From NCBI GenBank assembly GCA_949935685.1, contig CATLGN010000009.1, forward strand, positions 1 to 16,269: a stretch of DNA of 16,269 nucleotides. Direction: 5' to 3'. The stretch comes from an uncultured Lachnospiraceae bacterium (GTDB lineage: Bacteria > Bacillota > Clostridia > Lachnospirales > Lachnospiraceae). Below the pieces are notes generated by a model. That model worked only from the letters and a program-made list of their open reading frames with translations, made no database searches and was not told the DNA's origin. Shown here one piece after another: positions 15,586-16,269 of the stretch; position 1 is the stretch's first letter; each line of letters opens with the position of its first letter. A program made the position numbers and the translations under genes.

Positions 15586-16269
15586 TTACAGCTCCAGCGC
15601 TGCAATTTCCTCCTGCAGTTCATTCTTTCGCTCCGAAATCAACAGTTTTTCATTATGCCGCCGATAGTCTTCACTGCCGAACATACCGATAAACCGCGCG
15701 CTGTAATCGTTCACGGTCAGTTCTGTCACAAAAATCAGCATTTCATTCCCCTCCGGGAAAACTTCTTCCAGAAACGCAAAGAGTGCATGAAGTCTGGCGC
15801 CCACTTCTGCCGTTTCCTTTTTCATAGCGTCAATCCGTTCCCGGAAATGCGCTTCCACACCGGCAAAACCGTCGCTTCCGTCTTCCAGAAGCATCCGCTT
15901 TTTTTCCCGTTCCAAAAATGCCAGCACCCGCTTTTTCTTTCTGCGCTCCGCTTTCGACAATGCACCGGCCTTTTGCAGCGATGCCAGGCGCTTTTCCAGG
16001 CGGACAGCCTGCTCTTCCAAAAGCTCCCCTGCTCCGTCTCCTTCGCTGCGGGTCAGAAGCGCTTTCACAGCTTTGAGAACGCCGGTCAGTTCCGTCAAAT
16101 AGTCCGCCGTTTCCACCACATCCCGCATTTCGCTCTGTATCCGGTCGAGCAACATACCGACCAATGACAGTCGTTCGTCAAACGGCGCTTCCAAAGCCCG
16201 TTTTTTCGCGGATGCCGGCGCCTCGCCCGCCAGAATGCGGCTGATCTGATAATCCCGCTTATATTTATT
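15586..16269 (-). CDS. C-terminal part of a larger protein, cut by the window edge (possibly a MoxR-type AAA ATPase)
   Basis: The reading frame is open to the right edge, so only the last 227 residues are visible and the true start lies outside. The first visible residues are NKYKRDYQISRILAGEAPAS. A TTG at 16194 could look like a start, but the frame continues without a stop and no ribosome binding site precedes it. The visible part is charged and helical (about 50-160), with coiled-coil character, and ends with VTELTVNDYSARFIGMFGS and an E/K-rich tail. From memory, similar tails follow MoxR/RavA-like AAA domains in Clostridia, but no Walker motif is in view, so this is a suggestion only. It precedes the leucine-rich-repeat gene by nine bases, in the same operon. 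Confidence 0.75.
   Translation of the reverse strand, partial: NKYKRDYQISRILAGEAPASAKKRALEAPFDERLSLVGMLLDRIQSEMRDVVETADYLTELTGVLKAVKALLTRSEGDGAGELLEEQAVRLEKRLASLQKAGALSKAERRKKKRVLAFLEREKKRMLLEDGSDGFAGVEAHFRERIDAMKKETAEVGARLHALFAFLEEVFPEGNEMLIFVTELTVNDYSARFIGMFGSEDYRRHNEKLLISERKNELQEEIAALEL

Noticed and set aside
14773..16167. Plus-strand open frame of 464 codons opposite the leucine-rich-repeat gene and its neighbour
   Set aside because: It spans two well-spaced minus-strand genes and the junction between them. Its translation is Phe/His/Gln-rich without domains.
16194..16194. Start codon of the rightmost gene at 16194
   Set aside because: The codon is TTG with no ribosome binding site, and the frame stays open to the edge of the window. 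The gene most likely begins outside.

Overview
The window looks like chromosomal core DNA of a Gram-positive clostridium, most likely of the Lachnospiraceae type. The signs are a SAM-I riboswitch in front of metK, strong AGGAGG-type ribosome binding sites, sigma-A promoters, a LysM/G5/M23 cell-wall peptidase, a RelQ-type alarmone synthetase and a conserved clostridial 87-residue protein. Base composition is close to half GC. The assignment is by gene content only. I see no tRNA, rRNA, CRISPR array, transposase or phage gene.

Layout, left to right. (1) 20-4458, minus strand: metK with a complete promoter, SAM-I riboswitch and terminator leader; murA; and a membrane-anchored M23 peptidase. (2) 4459-4559: overlapping divergent promoters for the peptidase and for dinB on the plus strand. 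A WalR-like direct repeat lies at the peptidase start site, and dinB may have a leaderless mRNA. (3) 5788-7252, minus: a flavin reductase-like protein behind a tail-anchored coiled-coil protein with tandem 14-residue repeats. (4) 7383-7781: a gene-free 399-bp imperfect palindrome with 36-bp ends. (5) 7792-10029, minus: a large lipoprotein with a glycosidase-like barrel and a probable CBM9-like C-terminal domain. (6) 10030-10339: an AT-rich gap with four PhoP-like half-sites at an exact 11-bp period, pointing to a plus-strand transcript with no evident gene. (7) 10340-12223: a hemolysin III/PAQR membrane protein, the 87-residue protein, and relQ, which ends in a terminator that swallows its own stop codon. 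(8) 12267-16269, minus: galE, a eukaryotic-type UDP-N-acetylhexosamine pyrophosphorylase, a BspA-type leucine-rich-repeat protein, and the C-terminal part of a gene that runs off the right edge.

How the genes fit together. Much of the region concerns the cell envelope and nucleotide sugars: MurA commits UDP-GlcNAc to peptidoglycan, and the M23 enzyme probably cuts peptidoglycan. The pyrophosphorylase and an epimerase carrying Cys299 (the residue that lets human GALE accept N-acetylated sugars) look like a UDP-GlcNAc/UDP-GalNAc pair. The lipoprotein probably handles a glycan at the cell surface. The points most worth following up are the 399-bp palindrome, the PhoP-like array with its orphan transcript, the overlapping peptidase/dinB promoters, and the pyrophosphorylase-GalE pair.
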